DNA of 43,198 bases from an uncultured Bacteroidales bacterium (GCA_946534715.1 CAMNCW010000031.1:1-43198); one strand, 5' to 3'. Positions 16,536 to 24,080 are shown, numbered from the stretch's first letter. Program-made: numbers and translations. Notes: generated by a model from the sequence alone, not told the origin.

Positions 16536-17177
16536 ATGAAGCAGAATTATACAATTATTGTAGAAGGAATAGCAGATAAGCGTTTTATTGATTGCTATTT
16601 GCAGTATTTGTCGCAACAAGATGCACGTATTGTATATACAAAGGATGTGATAAACCACATATTACCGGTGGATGGCTGGGAGAAATTAAAGGCAGATGAT
16701 GGTCAGTCCCAGCGAAATGCTATGCTTGATTGTACGGCACGAGGAGGAATAAATCTAATTGTATTCGACGCAGACAATGACGTGGTTAATAGGCGGAACG
16801 AAATCCAAGAGATTTTAGACAATTATAAACTTAATGCTGAAATATTCTTATTCCCGAACGATAAGGATAGAGGGGCATTGGAAGATTTGTTAGAAGGGCT
16901 TATAAATCCGGCTAATCAATGTATATTCGATTGCTGGGAACGTTATGAAAATGATTTGCAACACCAATATATTGCTTGGAAGGTTCCTCATCAACCTACC
17001 ATACCCGCTAAGAAAACCAAGATCTATGGCTATCTCGAGGCATTGTTAGGGGAAAGCAATTCTCAGAAAAAGTTAATTAAAGAGAGCGAGAGAAAATACT
17101 TAAATACAAACCATTGGAGACTTAACAATCCCGCAATAACTGAATTAAGTAACTTTTTATTGAATCATTTGACGTAA
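16536..17177 (+). CDS. TOPRIM (DUF3226-like) protein, partner of the ATPase
   Basis: 213 residues. The TOPRIM core is visible: the first acidic motif in TIIVEGIADKRFIDCYL (Glu9), and the D-x-D motif in INLIVFDADND near residue 78. FLFPNDKDRGALEDLL follows, a segment typical of DUF3226. TOPRIM domains of this type coordinate Mg2+ and can cleave DNA or RNA; in PARIS the analogous protein is released by the ATPase and cuts tRNA. The pair resembles PARIS and AbiL in layout, but the TOPRIM family is different from the DUF4435 of PARIS. A stem-loop with a T-run follows at 17200-17230. Confidence 0.83.
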   Translation: MKQNYTIIVEGIADKRFIDCYLQYLSQQDARIVYTKDVINHILPVDGWEKLKADDGQSQRNAMLDCTARGGINLIVFDADNDVVNRRNEIQEILDNYKLNAEIFLFPNDKDRGALEDLLEGLINPANQCIFDCWERYENDLQHQYIAWKVPHQPTIPAKKTKIYGYLEALLGESNSQKKLIKESERKYLNTNHWRLNNPAITELSNFLLNHLT

Positions 17178-17199
17178 GTTTAGATGCGAAATGCGTTCT

Positions 17200-17230
17200 C
17201 CCCGTAGGCATTGCTTGCGGGGATTTTTTT
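17200..17230 (+). terminator. Terminator after the ATPase/TOPRIM pair
   Basis: CCCCG (17200-17204) pairs with CGGGG (17218-17222), with possible inner pairing, followed by A and seven T at 17224-17230. Confidence 0.75.
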
Positions 17231-17310
17231 GACCATCTTCTATTGTCGGATGAGATATGTCCGTTTATGTCTTCCAGCGAGGATATCCGGATTATCTATT
17301 GCATGTGCTG

Positions 17311-17343
17311 ATAGGGGAGCGCCTCGGGCGCTTCTCTATTTTT
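17311..17343 (+). terminator. Stem-loop with short T-run
   Basis: ATAGGGGAGCGCC (17311-17323) pairs with GGCGCTTCTCTAT (17327-17339) over 13 positions with G-U pairs and a TCG loop, followed by four to five T. It faces the 3' end of the minus-strand GNAT gene and may stop transcription from both sides. The sequence 17231-17310 between the two hairpins shows nothing else. Confidence 0.65.
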
Positions 17344-17348
17344 ACACC

Positions 17349-17660
17349 TTACCTTAAAATATCTTTGTATTCGTCGGTGCGGGTCAGCACTTTCTGCGCG
17401 TAGGAGCAGACAGGGACGATGTGGCGGTTGTTGGCACGGGCAAAGTCCACTGCGGCAAGAACCATCTGGCGCGCAATACCTCTTCCCTCAAAGCCGTCAA
17501 AAACACGGGTGTGATCGATGATCATCCGTTGTGGAGTGGGGCGCTGGTACGTCATTTCGCCCACTTGCACCGGTTCGGTACATGCTCCTTCTTCGGTGGC
17601 TCGCATCCATGCCTCAAAAATGCCGTTCTTCTCGGTCTCTTGGTGTTGAATAGTTATCAT
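17349..17660 (-). CDS. GNAT-family N-acetyltransferase (YjdJ/Acetyltransf_CG type)
   Basis: 103 residues. The open frame extends to 17882, but the true start is the ATG at 17660 (MITIQHQETEKNGIFEAWMR), because the longer part lies antiphase inside the ogt gene. The motif FEGRGIARQMVLAAVDFARA is the acetyl-CoA binding loop and helix, and NRHIVPVCSYAQKVLTRTDEY is the conserved end of this small acetyltransferase family. The substrate is unknown. Its start overlaps the ogt stop in an ATGA (17657-17660), so the two are translated as a coupled pair. Confidence 0.88.
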   Translation of the reverse strand: MITIQHQETEKNGIFEAWMRATEEGACTEPVQVGEMTYQRPTPQRMIIDHTRVFDGFEGRGIARQMVLAAVDFARANNRHIVPVCSYAQKVLTRTDEYKDILR

Positions 17661-18136
17661 AGTTGCTCTAAATCTAATAATCGTTTCTTGATATCTGTTC
17701 CATAGGCGTAGCCGCCTAATCGGCCATGCGCTGCAATGACTCGGTGGCAGGGGATGATGAGGGCGATGGGATTGCGTCCTACGGCTTGTCCGACCGCTTG
17801 TGCGGAACAGCATTCTACCATCCGGGCAATCTCTCCGTACGTCTTGGTCTGACCATACCAGATGGTAAACAAAGCCGTCCAAACGCGCTTCTGAAAATCT
17901 GTTCCTTGCGGATTGAGCCGCGGTACGTTACATGGTCGTTTGCCCGCAAAATAATCATCTAACCATTGGATGGTTTCCGCGATAATTGGCGGCGTTGGGA
18001 CCGCTTCTTTCGGAGCTTCTTTTGGGACGGCTGAGGCTTGCTCGTTACTAAACCGCAAACTTGTTATAGCCTGACCGTCACTTTCGATGACGATAGGTCC
18101 CAGAGACGAGGTATATGTAGCTGTAATGGTTTTCAT
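17657..18136 (-). CDS. ogt: Methylated-DNA--[protein]-cysteine S-methyltransferase
   Basis: 159 residues. The active-site motif is IPCHRV with Cys130, preceded by the recognition helix AVGQAVGRNP with the flipping Arg121. The N-terminal 60 residues form the small domain found in Ogt. The protein takes the alkyl group from O6-alkylguanine in DNA onto its own cysteine in a single suicidal reaction. It lacks an Ada regulatory domain. It is followed by the overlapping GNAT gene and preceded by the DUF1294 gene 24 bases upstream, so a four-gene minus-strand operon with the Nudix gene is likely. Confidence 0.95.
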   Translation of the reverse strand: MKTITATYTSSLGPIVIESDGQAITSLRFSNEQASAVPKEAPKEAVPTPPIIAETIQWLDDYFAGKRPCNVPRLNPQGTDFQKRVWTALFTIWYGQTKTYGEIARMVECCSAQAVGQAVGRNPIALIIPCHRVIAAHGRLGGYAYGTDIKKRLLDLEQL

Positions 18137-18160
18137 AGCAGACCGATTTGTTTTAATCCT

Positions 18161-18454
18161 TTATCTGTAAAAATAGAAATAATACACCAAGGCTGCGGCT
18201 ATGGCGATATGGAGGAAAAGGATGAGGGGGAGGCCGTAACGGAAACGGGGATGAAGGGTTTTGTGATGCCAGATCTTCATGCCGAGAAAGGCGCCAAGGC
18301 TGCCTCCTAAAAGGGCGATGGAGAGAAGACGGGCTTCTGTGATGCGCCATTTGGCATGGCGGGATTTCCACTTGTCAATGCCATAGAGGAGGAAGGCTAT
18401 GAGGTTAATCAAAGCAAGGTAGAACAGGAGGGCATATAAGAGGTATTTAGTCAT
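18161..18454 (-). CDS. DUF1294 small membrane protein
   Basis: 97 residues with three hydrophobic segments: YLLYALLFYLALINLIAFLL, the middle segment LLSIALLGGSLGAFLGM and LPLILFLHIAIAAALVYYF. The motif YGIDKWKSRHAKWRI between the first two, and KIWHHKTLHPRF after the second, are typical of DUF1294. It would sit in the inner membrane; its function is not known. It lies 4 bases after the Nudix gene stop. Confidence 0.88.
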   Translation of the reverse strand: MTKYLLYALLFYLALINLIAFLLYGIDKWKSRHAKWRITEARLLSIALLGGSLGAFLGMKIWHHKTLHPRFRYGLPLILFLHIAIAAALVYYFYFYR

Positions 18455-18458
18455 TTAG

Positions 18459-18863
18459 TCATTTTTTTGCATTTTCACATTTGCTCAGGTCTTGAATAAT
18501 TTCTTCATCGGCGGGGAGCCAGCGGACGGAATGGAGGTCAGAAGGAGTGAGCCATTTGGCGGCTTCGTGTTCCAACAATGTAAGATGATTGTTGGACAAA
18601 CGGCACTTGAAACAGAGCATCGTGAGATGGGAAACGGGGTAGTCGTAGTCGATCGTACGAAGGAGTTCGCCGACTTCGATGTCGGCGTCAAGTTCTTCGC
18701 GGATCTCGCGTTTAAGGGCTTGTTGGGGTGTTTCGCCGGGTTCGATCTTACCGCCGGGAAACTCCCACCAGTCTTTCCATTCGCCATACCCCCGTTGGGT
18801 CGCAAAAATGCGGCCTTGGGTGTCGAAAATAACCGCGGCTACTACTTCAATGGTCTTGTTCAT
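18459..18863 (-). CDS. Nudix hydrolase, MutT-like
   Basis: 134 residues. The Nudix box runs from Gly38 to about residue 60 (GKIEPGETPQQALKREIREE), with the metal-binding REIREE at 52-57. The usual Gly after EE is Asp59. The N-terminus EVVAAVIFDTQGRIFATQRG and the WEFPGGK lead-in match MutT and related 8-oxo-dGTP or CTP pyrophosphohydrolases. Sanitising oxidised nucleotides would fit the adjacent Ogt gene, but the substrate is not proven. A divergent promoter lies upstream at 18880-18911. Confidence 0.9.
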   Translation of the reverse strand: MNKTIEVVAAVIFDTQGRIFATQRGYGEWKDWWEFPGGKIEPGETPQQALKREIREELDADIEVGELLRTIDYDYPVSHLTMLCFKCRLSNNHLTLLEHEAAKWLTPSDLHSVRWLPADEEIIQDLSKCENAKK

Positions 18864-18879
18864 AGTTCAAAAATTTGTG

Positions 18880-18911
18880 CAAAGATACAGAAAATAATTG
18901 AGATACGCAAG
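18880..18911 (-). promoter_or_regulatory. Promoter for the Nudix-DUF1294-ogt-GNAT operon
   Basis: On the minus strand CTTG (18911-18908) is followed after 20 bases by TATCTTTG (18887-18880), one mismatch from the Bacteroidetes consensus. It overlaps no coding sequence and is back to back with the promoter of the decarboxylase gene. Confidence 0.65.
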
Positions 18912-18916
18912 AAAAA

Positions 18917-18948
18917 GTTGTGTATATCAAAAAAAAGTTGTAACTTTG
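18917..18948 (+). promoter_or_regulatory. Promoter for the exported decarboxylase
   Basis: GTTG at 18917-18920 and TAACTTTG at 18941-18948 are 20 bases apart. The region before the -7 box (a run of A then GTTGTA) is nearly the same as that at 23190-23207 and 23912-23932. Confidence 0.65.
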
Positions 18949-18986
18949 TAGCCGATTTGAGTTAGAAACTAAAAATACCATATGAT

Positions 18987-20198
18987 ATGCGTAGAAAAAT
19001 GAGTTTGTTAGTGGCTGTTTTTGTGGCCGCGATGTGTTTAGGCCAGAGTTCTGGATTTCAGAAGTTGGACGAATGGACAGAAGTGTGGAAAGAGGGGCAG
19101 CAGACCTATTTCGGTTATCCGTGCAACCAAAATTCCGCGCTACGTGAGTTCTATGAATGGTATTTGGGTTCGGGCATGTACGGTGTGAACCTCAATAACG
19201 CCGGCGACCCGATGAACGGTCAGCCGTGGAAGATGTCGTCTTCTACATTTGAGCGCGAGGTGATCGAGTATTTTGCGCCGTTATACGGTTTTGAGAAGGA
19301 TCAGGTTTGGGGCATCGTGACTCATAGCGGAACAGACGGCAACAACCACGGAATCTATTTCGGCGCGAACTACCTGTATAACAAGACGGGCAAGATGCCC
19401 GTAGTGTATGTTTCTGACGAGGCGCACTATTCGAATATGCGTCTGTGCGATTTGCAGAATTTGGATCTGAAACTTATCAAGAGCGATGCGATGGGTCGCA
19501 TGATTCCCGAGGAACTGGAGAAAGCGTTGGATACAAGCCGTCCGGCATTGATGGTCTATGCGATGGGATCGACATTCAAGGGCGCGATAGATGACCAAGA
19601 GGCGTTGAACGCCGTGTTGGACAAGCACCCGGAGGTGATGGTTTATCGCCATGTGGATGCCGCGTTATTCGGTGGTTATCTGCCGTTTACGGTTCATAAA
19701 GACATGGTGAGCCATAAGAAGATGCGCTTTGATGCGATTGCTATCAGCGGGCACAAGTTCTTCGGAATCGATTCGCCGTCGGGTCTGTTCCTCTGCACGA
19801 AAGAGACGTACGATAACCAGGATAATTTCCAGGTGACTTACCTGAACGGGAACATGAAGATGATCAACTGTTCCCGCGATGCCGTACAGCCGCTGAAATT
19901 CTGGTGGATGATCCAGAAAGTGGGTTTTGAACAATGGTCGAAACAGGCGAACCAGATGATGGAATGCACGGCGTACCTGAAGGCTCAGTTGGATAAAATA
20001 GGCTGGCCGTGCTGGCGCAACGAATACAGCAATACGGTCTTTTTCAAGCGTCCGTCAAAGGAGATTTGTGACGAATATGTGCTGGCGTTAGGTTATGACG
20101 AGCGTTTCGGCGGCGATTTGGCGCATGTGGTGGTTATGCAACATGTGACGAAAGAGAAAATTGATAAGTTTATCGCGGCATTGAAGAATGCAAAATAA
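18987..20198 (+). CDS. PLP-dependent histidine-decarboxylase-like enzyme with signal peptide
   Basis: 403 residues. The C-terminal 375 match group II PLP decarboxylases of the histidine decarboxylase type: FEKDQVWGIVTHSGTDGN (phosphate-binding loop), DEAHYS with the cofactor-stacking His147, HVDAA at 222-226 with the Asp that contacts the pyridine nitrogen, and Lys257 in AISGHKFFG. The first 23 residues (MRRKMSLLVAVFVAAMCLGQ) form a typical Sec signal peptide without a lipobox cysteine in the right context. The enzyme is therefore predicted to act in the periplasm or outside. If histidine is the substrate, it would release histamine and CO2; other amino acids remain possible. It is a single gene with its own promoter. 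Confidence 0.88.
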   Translation: MRRKMSLLVAVFVAAMCLGQSSGFQKLDEWTEVWKEGQQTYFGYPCNQNSALREFYEWYLGSGMYGVNLNNAGDPMNGQPWKMSSSTFEREVIEYFAPLYGFEKDQVWGIVTHSGTDGNNHGIYFGANYLYNKTGKMPVVYVSDEAHYSNMRLCDLQNLDLKLIKSDAMGRMIPEELEKALDTSRPALMVYAMGSTFKGAIDDQEALNAVLDKHPEVMVYRHVDAALFGGYLPFTVHKDMVSHKKMRFDAIAISGHKFFGIDSPSGLFLCTKETYDNQDNFQVTYLNGNMKMINCSRDAVQPLKFWWMIQKVGFEQWSKQANQMMECTAYLKAQLDKIGWPCWRNEYSNTVFFKRPSKEICDEYVLALGYDERFGGDLAHVVVMQHVTKEKIDKFIAALKNAK

Positions 20199-20212
20199 GG
20201 CGTAAGGCGGTT

Positions 20213-20352
20213 ATGATACCGGTTCATTTAGACATGATTCAGACCGCGGGAATAGGCGCCCTGGCTCTCTGATCGTGCCTATCGTGGGAGCGATGTTTAC
20301 CGACCTGATCAACACCAGCATTATTTCTCTGTTTCTGAGTCTGTTGCAGTAA
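20213..20352 (+). pseudogene. Deletion relic of a sodium/glutamate symporter (gltS-like)
   Basis: Frame one from 20213 reads MIPVHLDMIQTAGIGALAL and stops at 20270-20272, resembling a GltS N-terminus. A second frame reads SLIVPIVGAMFTDLINTSII followed by SLFLSLLQ and a stop at 20350-20352, resembling the GltS C-terminus. The two parts meet near 20262-20272 with a frame change, so roughly the whole central part of a gene of about 400 codons has been lost. The last 32 bases overlap antisense the 3' end of the prolyl-tRNA editing gene. The assignment rests on two short matches from memory. Confidence 0.6.
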
Positions 20353-20887
20353 GGACGTGCAGATATTCAACGGTATTGCCGACGGCGGCGAGGTATTGTT
20401 GGAAAGCCTCCTGTGAGATGACGACCGTTCCGCGGCAGTCATTGGGGTGAAAAGAGAGTGAAGGCGCGTCTTTGAGACGGCTGTCCAAGAAGAGAATAAC
20501 GTGATTTTCGGTGTCATTAATGAGTCCGAAAGGACTAACGCTACCGGGTTCGAGACCCAAGTAGCGCATCATCCTTTCGGGCGAAGCGAACGATAATTTG
20601 CCGGGCGAGTTCTTGCCCTGCGAGACGAGGATCTCCTTGAGCCAGTGCTCGATGTCGTGGATCGCCAGATCGTCATCGCAAGGGAAACAAATGAGGTAGT
20701 GCTGGTTACCTTTGTGATTTCTCATAAAGATATTTTTACAGTGGAGCGAACCGTCGTTATGCCACCATTTTTTCGCCTCCTCGATGGTTTTGCCTTCGGG
20801 GTGGTTATAGGTGGTGAAAGGGATGTTGTGTTCCTCCAGATAGTGCAGTACTTTCTCCTGCCGCTCGGAAATAATTTCGTAATTCAT
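20321..20887 (-). CDS. Prolyl-tRNA editing protein (YbaK/ProX deacylase)
   Basis: 188 residues with the YbaK/ProX fold: VLHYLEEHNIPFTTYNHPEG near the N-terminus, KNIFMRNHKGNQHYLICFP (the catalytic-pocket strand with Lys) and the family hallmark LGLEPGSVSPFGLIND followed by SFHPNDCRGTVVIS. It hydrolyses Ala-tRNA(Pro) or related mischarged tRNAs in trans. Its start overlaps the antiporter stop by one base (TAATG). The last ten codons (HVLTATDSETEK) lie antisense on the gltS relic, so its C-terminus may have been changed by the deletion there. Confidence 0.92.
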   Translation of the reverse strand: MNYEIISERQEKVLHYLEEHNIPFTTYNHPEGKTIEEAKKWWHNDGSLHCKNIFMRNHKGNQHYLICFPCDDDLAIHDIEHWLKEILVSQGKNSPGKLSFASPERMMRYLGLEPGSVSPFGLINDTENHVILFLDSRLKDAPSLSFHPNDCRGTVVISQEAFQQYLAAVGNTVEYLHVLTATDSETEK

Positions 20888-22263
20888 TATTTTTCAGTTG
20901 TTTGTTCTTCGGGTTGATCGTTCTCGGACATGTTCTTGAGGAAGAGATCGACCACATGTTTGGTAACCACCGTTTTGCGCACGGAATGACGTACTTTGTC
21001 AGCAGCAGAAGGCGTGTTCTTTGCTTTTGCTGCGTCAGCCGCTGCGGCTTTTTCTGCCTCTTCCACCTTTTGCTCGCGGGCATCGATCTTGGCTTTGAGC
21101 CGCGGCGAAGCATGGTTGTAAAGGAAGTTATAGCACGGCATGGTAGCTTTCATGATATACGGCGTCAAGAAGGTAGTGAGCACGGAAGCCGCCACGATGA
21201 TCGGATAGATAGCCGGGTCCGTGACACCAAGTTTGGAACCGAGAGCGGCGATGATGAACGAGAACTCACCGATCTGCACGAAGGAGAATCCGGTCTGCAT
21301 AGCGTCTTTGAGCGTCTCGCCGCCCCACCAGCAACCGAGTGTGCCGAAGACGATCATACCCACGATGATGACGAGTGCTACGAAGAGAATCGAATCCCAG
21401 TAAGCCACCAGTGAAGCGGGGTTGATCATCATACCGACGGAGACGAAGAAAATCGCAGCGAAGACGTTTTTGAGTGGCGCCATGAGGTGTTCAATACGAT
21501 GTGCTTCTTTTGTTTCCGCAAGGATCATACCCATAACAAATGCACCGAGAGCCGAACTGAAACCGGCTTCTTCTGCGGTCAGAACCATGCCGAGGCAGAG
21601 ACCGAGCGCCAAAATAATCAGGATCTCATCGTTTAGATGCGGACGTACCCAACGCATAAAAGTGGGGATGATAAGAATACCGACTACAAACCAAACGGCA
21701 AGCGTAACGACCAGAACTACCACTTTTTCAGCCAATTCAGCTCCTTCGAAGCTGTTCTTGACCGCAATCGAAGAGAGCAACACCAAGAGCACGACGGCGA
21801 TGATGTCCTCGAAGATAAGAATCGAAGTAGCGCCTTTGACAAATCGCGCTTTGCTGAGGCCGCCTTCGTCGATTGCCTTCATGACGATAGTGGTGGAAGA
21901 CATACAGAGCATCGCTGCAAGGAAGATCGAGTTCATGTTGTCAAGCAAGGAAAAGCGTCCGACGCCGTAACCCAACAGTAGCATACCGCCGACGATGGTT
22001 GAGACGCCTATCAACGCCACTTTGCCGGACTCGAAGAGGTTCTTCATTCGGAACTCCAAACCAATGCAGAAAAGCACAAAAAGGACACCGATGTTACCCC
22101 AGGTCTCGACATTTTCCATCTCCACCAGTTTCTCGCCGAAGAGATGAGGACCCACTAAAATACCGGCTACGATGTAGCCCAACACCACAGGCTGCTTGAG
22201 CAGCTTGAACAGCAAAGCCACCACGCCCGCTGTGATCATTAGAATGTAAAGATCGTGTACCAT
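20887..22263 (-). CDS. CPA2-family cation:proton antiporter
   Basis: 458 residues. About twelve membrane segments run from LYILMITAGVVALLFKLL to ASVLTTFLTPYIM. Typical CPA2/KefB features are QPVVLGYIVAGILVGPH, the central CMSSTTIVMKAIDEGG, ATSILIFEDIIAVVLL with the ion-binding Asp, and GFSSALGAFVMGMILAET. The cytoplasmic C-terminus (from about residue 395) is Ala/Glu/Lys-rich and lacks a TrkA-N regulatory domain. It exchanges Na+ or K+ for H+ across the inner membrane. It lies between the helix-hairpin-helix gene and the ProX gene in one operon. Confidence 0.92.
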   Translation of the reverse strand: MVHDLYILMITAGVVALLFKLLKQPVVLGYIVAGILVGPHLFGEKLVEMENVETWGNIGVLFVLFCIGLEFRMKNLFESGKVALIGVSTIVGGMLLLGYGVGRFSLLDNMNSIFLAAMLCMSSTTIVMKAIDEGGLSKARFVKGATSILIFEDIIAVVLLVLLSSIAVKNSFEGAELAEKVVVLVVTLAVWFVVGILIIPTFMRWVRPHLNDEILIILALGLCLGMVLTAEEAGFSSALGAFVMGMILAETKEAHRIEHLMAPLKNVFAAIFFVSVGMMINPASLVAYWDSILFVALVIIVGMIVFGTLGCWWGGETLKDAMQTGFSFVQIGEFSFIIAALGSKLGVTDPAIYPIIVAASVLTTFLTPYIMKATMPCYNFLYNHASPRLKAKIDAREQKVEEAEKAAAADAAKAKNTPSAADKVRHSVRKTVVTKHVVDLFLKNMSENDQPEEQTTEK

Positions 22264-22283
22264 GAGTTTGATGTGTTATTTTT

Positions 22284-23048
22284 TTATTCAAAAGAGATAT
22301 ATGGCGCAAGTCGCCGGAGGTCGTCATCTGTCAGTTGCGGCAGGCTGCGGAGTTCCTCTAATGAACTGATTTTGATGCGTTTACGCCGCAGATCATAAAT
22401 GGCTTTTGCTTGCTCGTACCTCAGGTAAGGATGACGAGCCAGATGCTCCGCCGAACAACTGTTGATGCGTAGTTTCCGGATAGCCGTTGTGTCCGCCGTA
22501 AAATGATAGAGCAGGGTATCCAAACTGAGTTTTTCAAAGAGCTCATCGGTCAGTTGTGACGGCGCATAGTAGCCGCCTAAGTGCCCCCGATACCTAATGA
22601 TCTGAGCCGCTGTATAGTGCCCGATGCCCCGTATGAGCATGAGTTCGGAGGTGTCGCAATGGTTGAGATCGAGGATGGTGTCCTTCTTTACGCGTGAGGT
22701 GAAATAGGGTATTCCCACTGAGTCGAGCCATAATGAGTCTGCCACACGTGCCGAATCCCGCCATTTGAGCCGCTCTTTTTTCCATTCCGCGCGCCGCAAT
22801 GAGTCCGCCATTCGGAAAGAATCGTACCGCTGTTCGCGTTCCGCTGCCCATTGTGCATAGCGCAGCGAATCCGCTATGCGGATAGAATCTTTGCGCTCCT
22901 CCCAAGATTTTTTAGGGCTGACAGGGCTTGGTTCCGGCAAAGGGGATTCCTCGTTACGGGCAGGCCAAATAGCCACCACGAGCCATGCCACCAGTGCTAT
23001 CCCACAAAGAATAGCCGCTCCAATCCGTTGTTCTTTGGCAAATAGCAT
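22284..23048 (-). CDS. Membrane-anchored helix-hairpin-helix protein (ComEA-like)
   Basis: 254 residues from the ATG at 23048 (MLFAKEQRIGAAILCGIALV). The frame is open to 23147, but that part lies across the promoter at 23076-23083. After one membrane segment (residues 10-28) comes a charged region with three copies of a pattern like DSxRxADSLRxAxW. The C-terminal half holds helix-hairpin-helix motifs: LDLNHCDTSELMLIRGIGHY, RINSCSAEHLARHPYLRY and SSLEELRSLPQLTDDDL. ComEA proteins bind DNA for uptake; whether this one does is unproven. It heads the operon with the antiporter and ProX genes. Confidence 0.85.
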   Translation of the reverse strand: MLFAKEQRIGAAILCGIALVAWLVVAIWPARNEESPLPEPSPVSPKKSWEERKDSIRIADSLRYAQWAAEREQRYDSFRMADSLRRAEWKKERLKWRDSARVADSLWLDSVGIPYFTSRVKKDTILDLNHCDTSELMLIRGIGHYTAAQIIRYRGHLGGYYAPSQLTDELFEKLSLDTLLYHFTADTTAIRKLRINSCSAEHLARHPYLRYEQAKAIYDLRRKRIKISSLEELRSLPQLTDDDLRRLAPYISFE

Positions 23049-23075
23049 AGCGTTATGATCGTAAAAAACCGACCG

Positions 23076-23106
23076 CAAAGGTATAAAAAAAATCCGAAAG
23101 TAGAAA
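23076..23106 (-). promoter_or_regulatory. Promoter for the HhH-antiporter-ProX operon
   Basis: TACCTTTG (complement of 23076-23083) is preceded after 19 bases by TTTC, one mismatch from TTTG. The ATG at 23048 follows about 28 bases downstream. Confidence 0.6.
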
Positions 23107-23175
23107 ATAGAAAATACAAATTTATCAAAAAAACACCCAAAATTCACTCTTTATATATAAAAATGTACGTGCGCG

Positions 23176-23207
23176 CTTGCGAATATGAAAAAAAAGTTGT
23201 ACCTTTG
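23176..23207 (+). promoter_or_regulatory. Promoter for the winged-helix regulator
   Basis: CTTG at 23176-23179 and TACCTTTG at 23200-23207 are 20 bases apart. Because the -7 box lies inside the upstream end of the open frame, the start codon must be further on, at 23233. Confidence 0.65.
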
Positions 23208-23232
23208 TTCCCGAAATCAGAAGGTACAACGA

Positions 23233-23835
23233 ATGTTCACAGCCATAACAGATGATATAGCCATCGACCGTGCGCAGCGATGTGTCAGGAAAGGCGAGAC
23301 GGTGATCCATCTCACAGGCCTTGAATACGGCTTGTTGGATTACTTGACCGCGCATCCTAACCGCCTTTGTACGCGGCAGGAACTGTTGGATCATGTCTGG
23401 GGAAGCCGTTTCCACTATGATCCCGGCACGATAGATGTCCACCTGAATGCGCTCCGGCGCAAGATGGGCTGGTCCTCGCACACTCCGATCCAAACCATCC
23501 GCGGAGCAGGACTGATTTTCAGCCTTATACCCAATTCGAACCAGATCCCTGCTGATCTGCGACAGATCCTAAACTTTACGACTACTAACTTTGAAGTAAA
23601 ACTGAAGGCGGCGGGAATAACTCTGCAACTCGAACTGACTCCCTTTGTGAACGAACTGACCATCGACGCTGACAGTTTGAGAAAGATGCTGGAGAGTGCG
23701 ATGGAAACACTCATCTCCATTTCGCAACCCGGTGTTTTGCGGATCACAACGAAACTGACGATGCATCATTTCAAGCTCTCGATGGACTGTAACGGAATTG
23801 TCTGGGAAATACGAATTCCGCTCAAAGAGGTCTAA
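23233..23835 (+). CDS. Receiver-less OmpR-type winged-helix protein with HATPase-like C-terminus
   Basis: 200 residues. An earlier in-frame ATG at 23185 is excluded because the promoter lies downstream of it. Residues 1-95 are an OmpR/PhoB winged helix (LTGLEYGLLDYLTAHPNRLC, TRQELLDHVWGSRF, GTIDVHLNALRRKMG, IQTIRGAGLIF). No receiver domain precedes it. Residues 105-200 (NFEVKLKAAGITLQLELTPF to VWEIRIPLK) resemble the fold of a histidine-kinase ATPase domain, but the N-box Asn and the G-boxes are absent. It probably binds DNA without phosphorylation control; the C-terminal assignment is tentative. Confidence 0.8.
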   Translation: MFTAITDDIAIDRAQRCVRKGETVIHLTGLEYGLLDYLTAHPNRLCTRQELLDHVWGSRFHYDPGTIDVHLNALRRKMGWSSHTPIQTIRGAGLIFSLIPNSNQIPADLRQILNFTTTNFEVKLKAAGITLQLELTPFVNELTIDADSLRKMLESAMETLISISQPGVLRITTKLTMHHFKLSMDCNGIVWEIRIPLKEV

Positions 23836-23900
23836 TTTTTGCTAAATTTTAATCTTTATACCCTAAAAACGCATAAAAAAGCAAAAAATCTGCAAAAAAA

Positions 23901-23932
23901 TTTGGTTATGTCAAAAAAAAGTTGTACCTTTG
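23901..23932 (+). promoter_or_regulatory. Promoter for tRNA-Gln and rplY
   Basis: TTTG at 23901-23904 and TACCTTTG at 23925-23932 are 20 bases apart, a full consensus match. No second promoter of this kind is seen between the tRNA and rplY, so the two are probably cotranscribed. Confidence 0.75.
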
Positions 23933-23999
23933 CACCCGCTTTTGACGAGAACCGATATTGTAACTCGTAAATCGTTAATCGTCAAATCGTCAATCATCT

Positions 24000-24070
24000 T
24001 GTCCACTCGTATATCGGTATTACACCGGATTTTGGTTCCGAGAAGCGAGGTTCGACTCCTCGGTGGACAA
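24000..24070 (+). tRNA. tRNA-Gln (anticodon UUG)
   Basis: The cloverleaf can be folded by hand: acceptor TGTCCAC (24000-24006) with GTGGACA (24063-24069), a D-arm with GG in its loop, an anticodon stem CCGGA/TCCGA with loop TTTTGGT giving anticodon TTG, and T-arm CGAGG-TTCGACT-CCTCG. The outermost anticodon-stem pair is a C-A mismatch. The discriminator is A24070, and CCA is not encoded, which is common in Bacteroidetes. It reads CAA (and CAG by wobble). Confidence 0.87.
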
Positions 24071-24080
24071 CAAAAGGATA

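Noticed and set aside
17661..17882. Longer N-terminus of the GNAT protein
   Set aside because: That part overlaps the ogt gene out of frame and reads as arginine- and proline-rich noise; the ATG at 17660 gives a start typical of the family with an ATGA overlap.
20213..20272. Short functional peptide of 19 residues
   Set aside because: It reads as a truncated symporter N-terminus followed by the out-of-frame C-terminus, so a gene relic explains it better.
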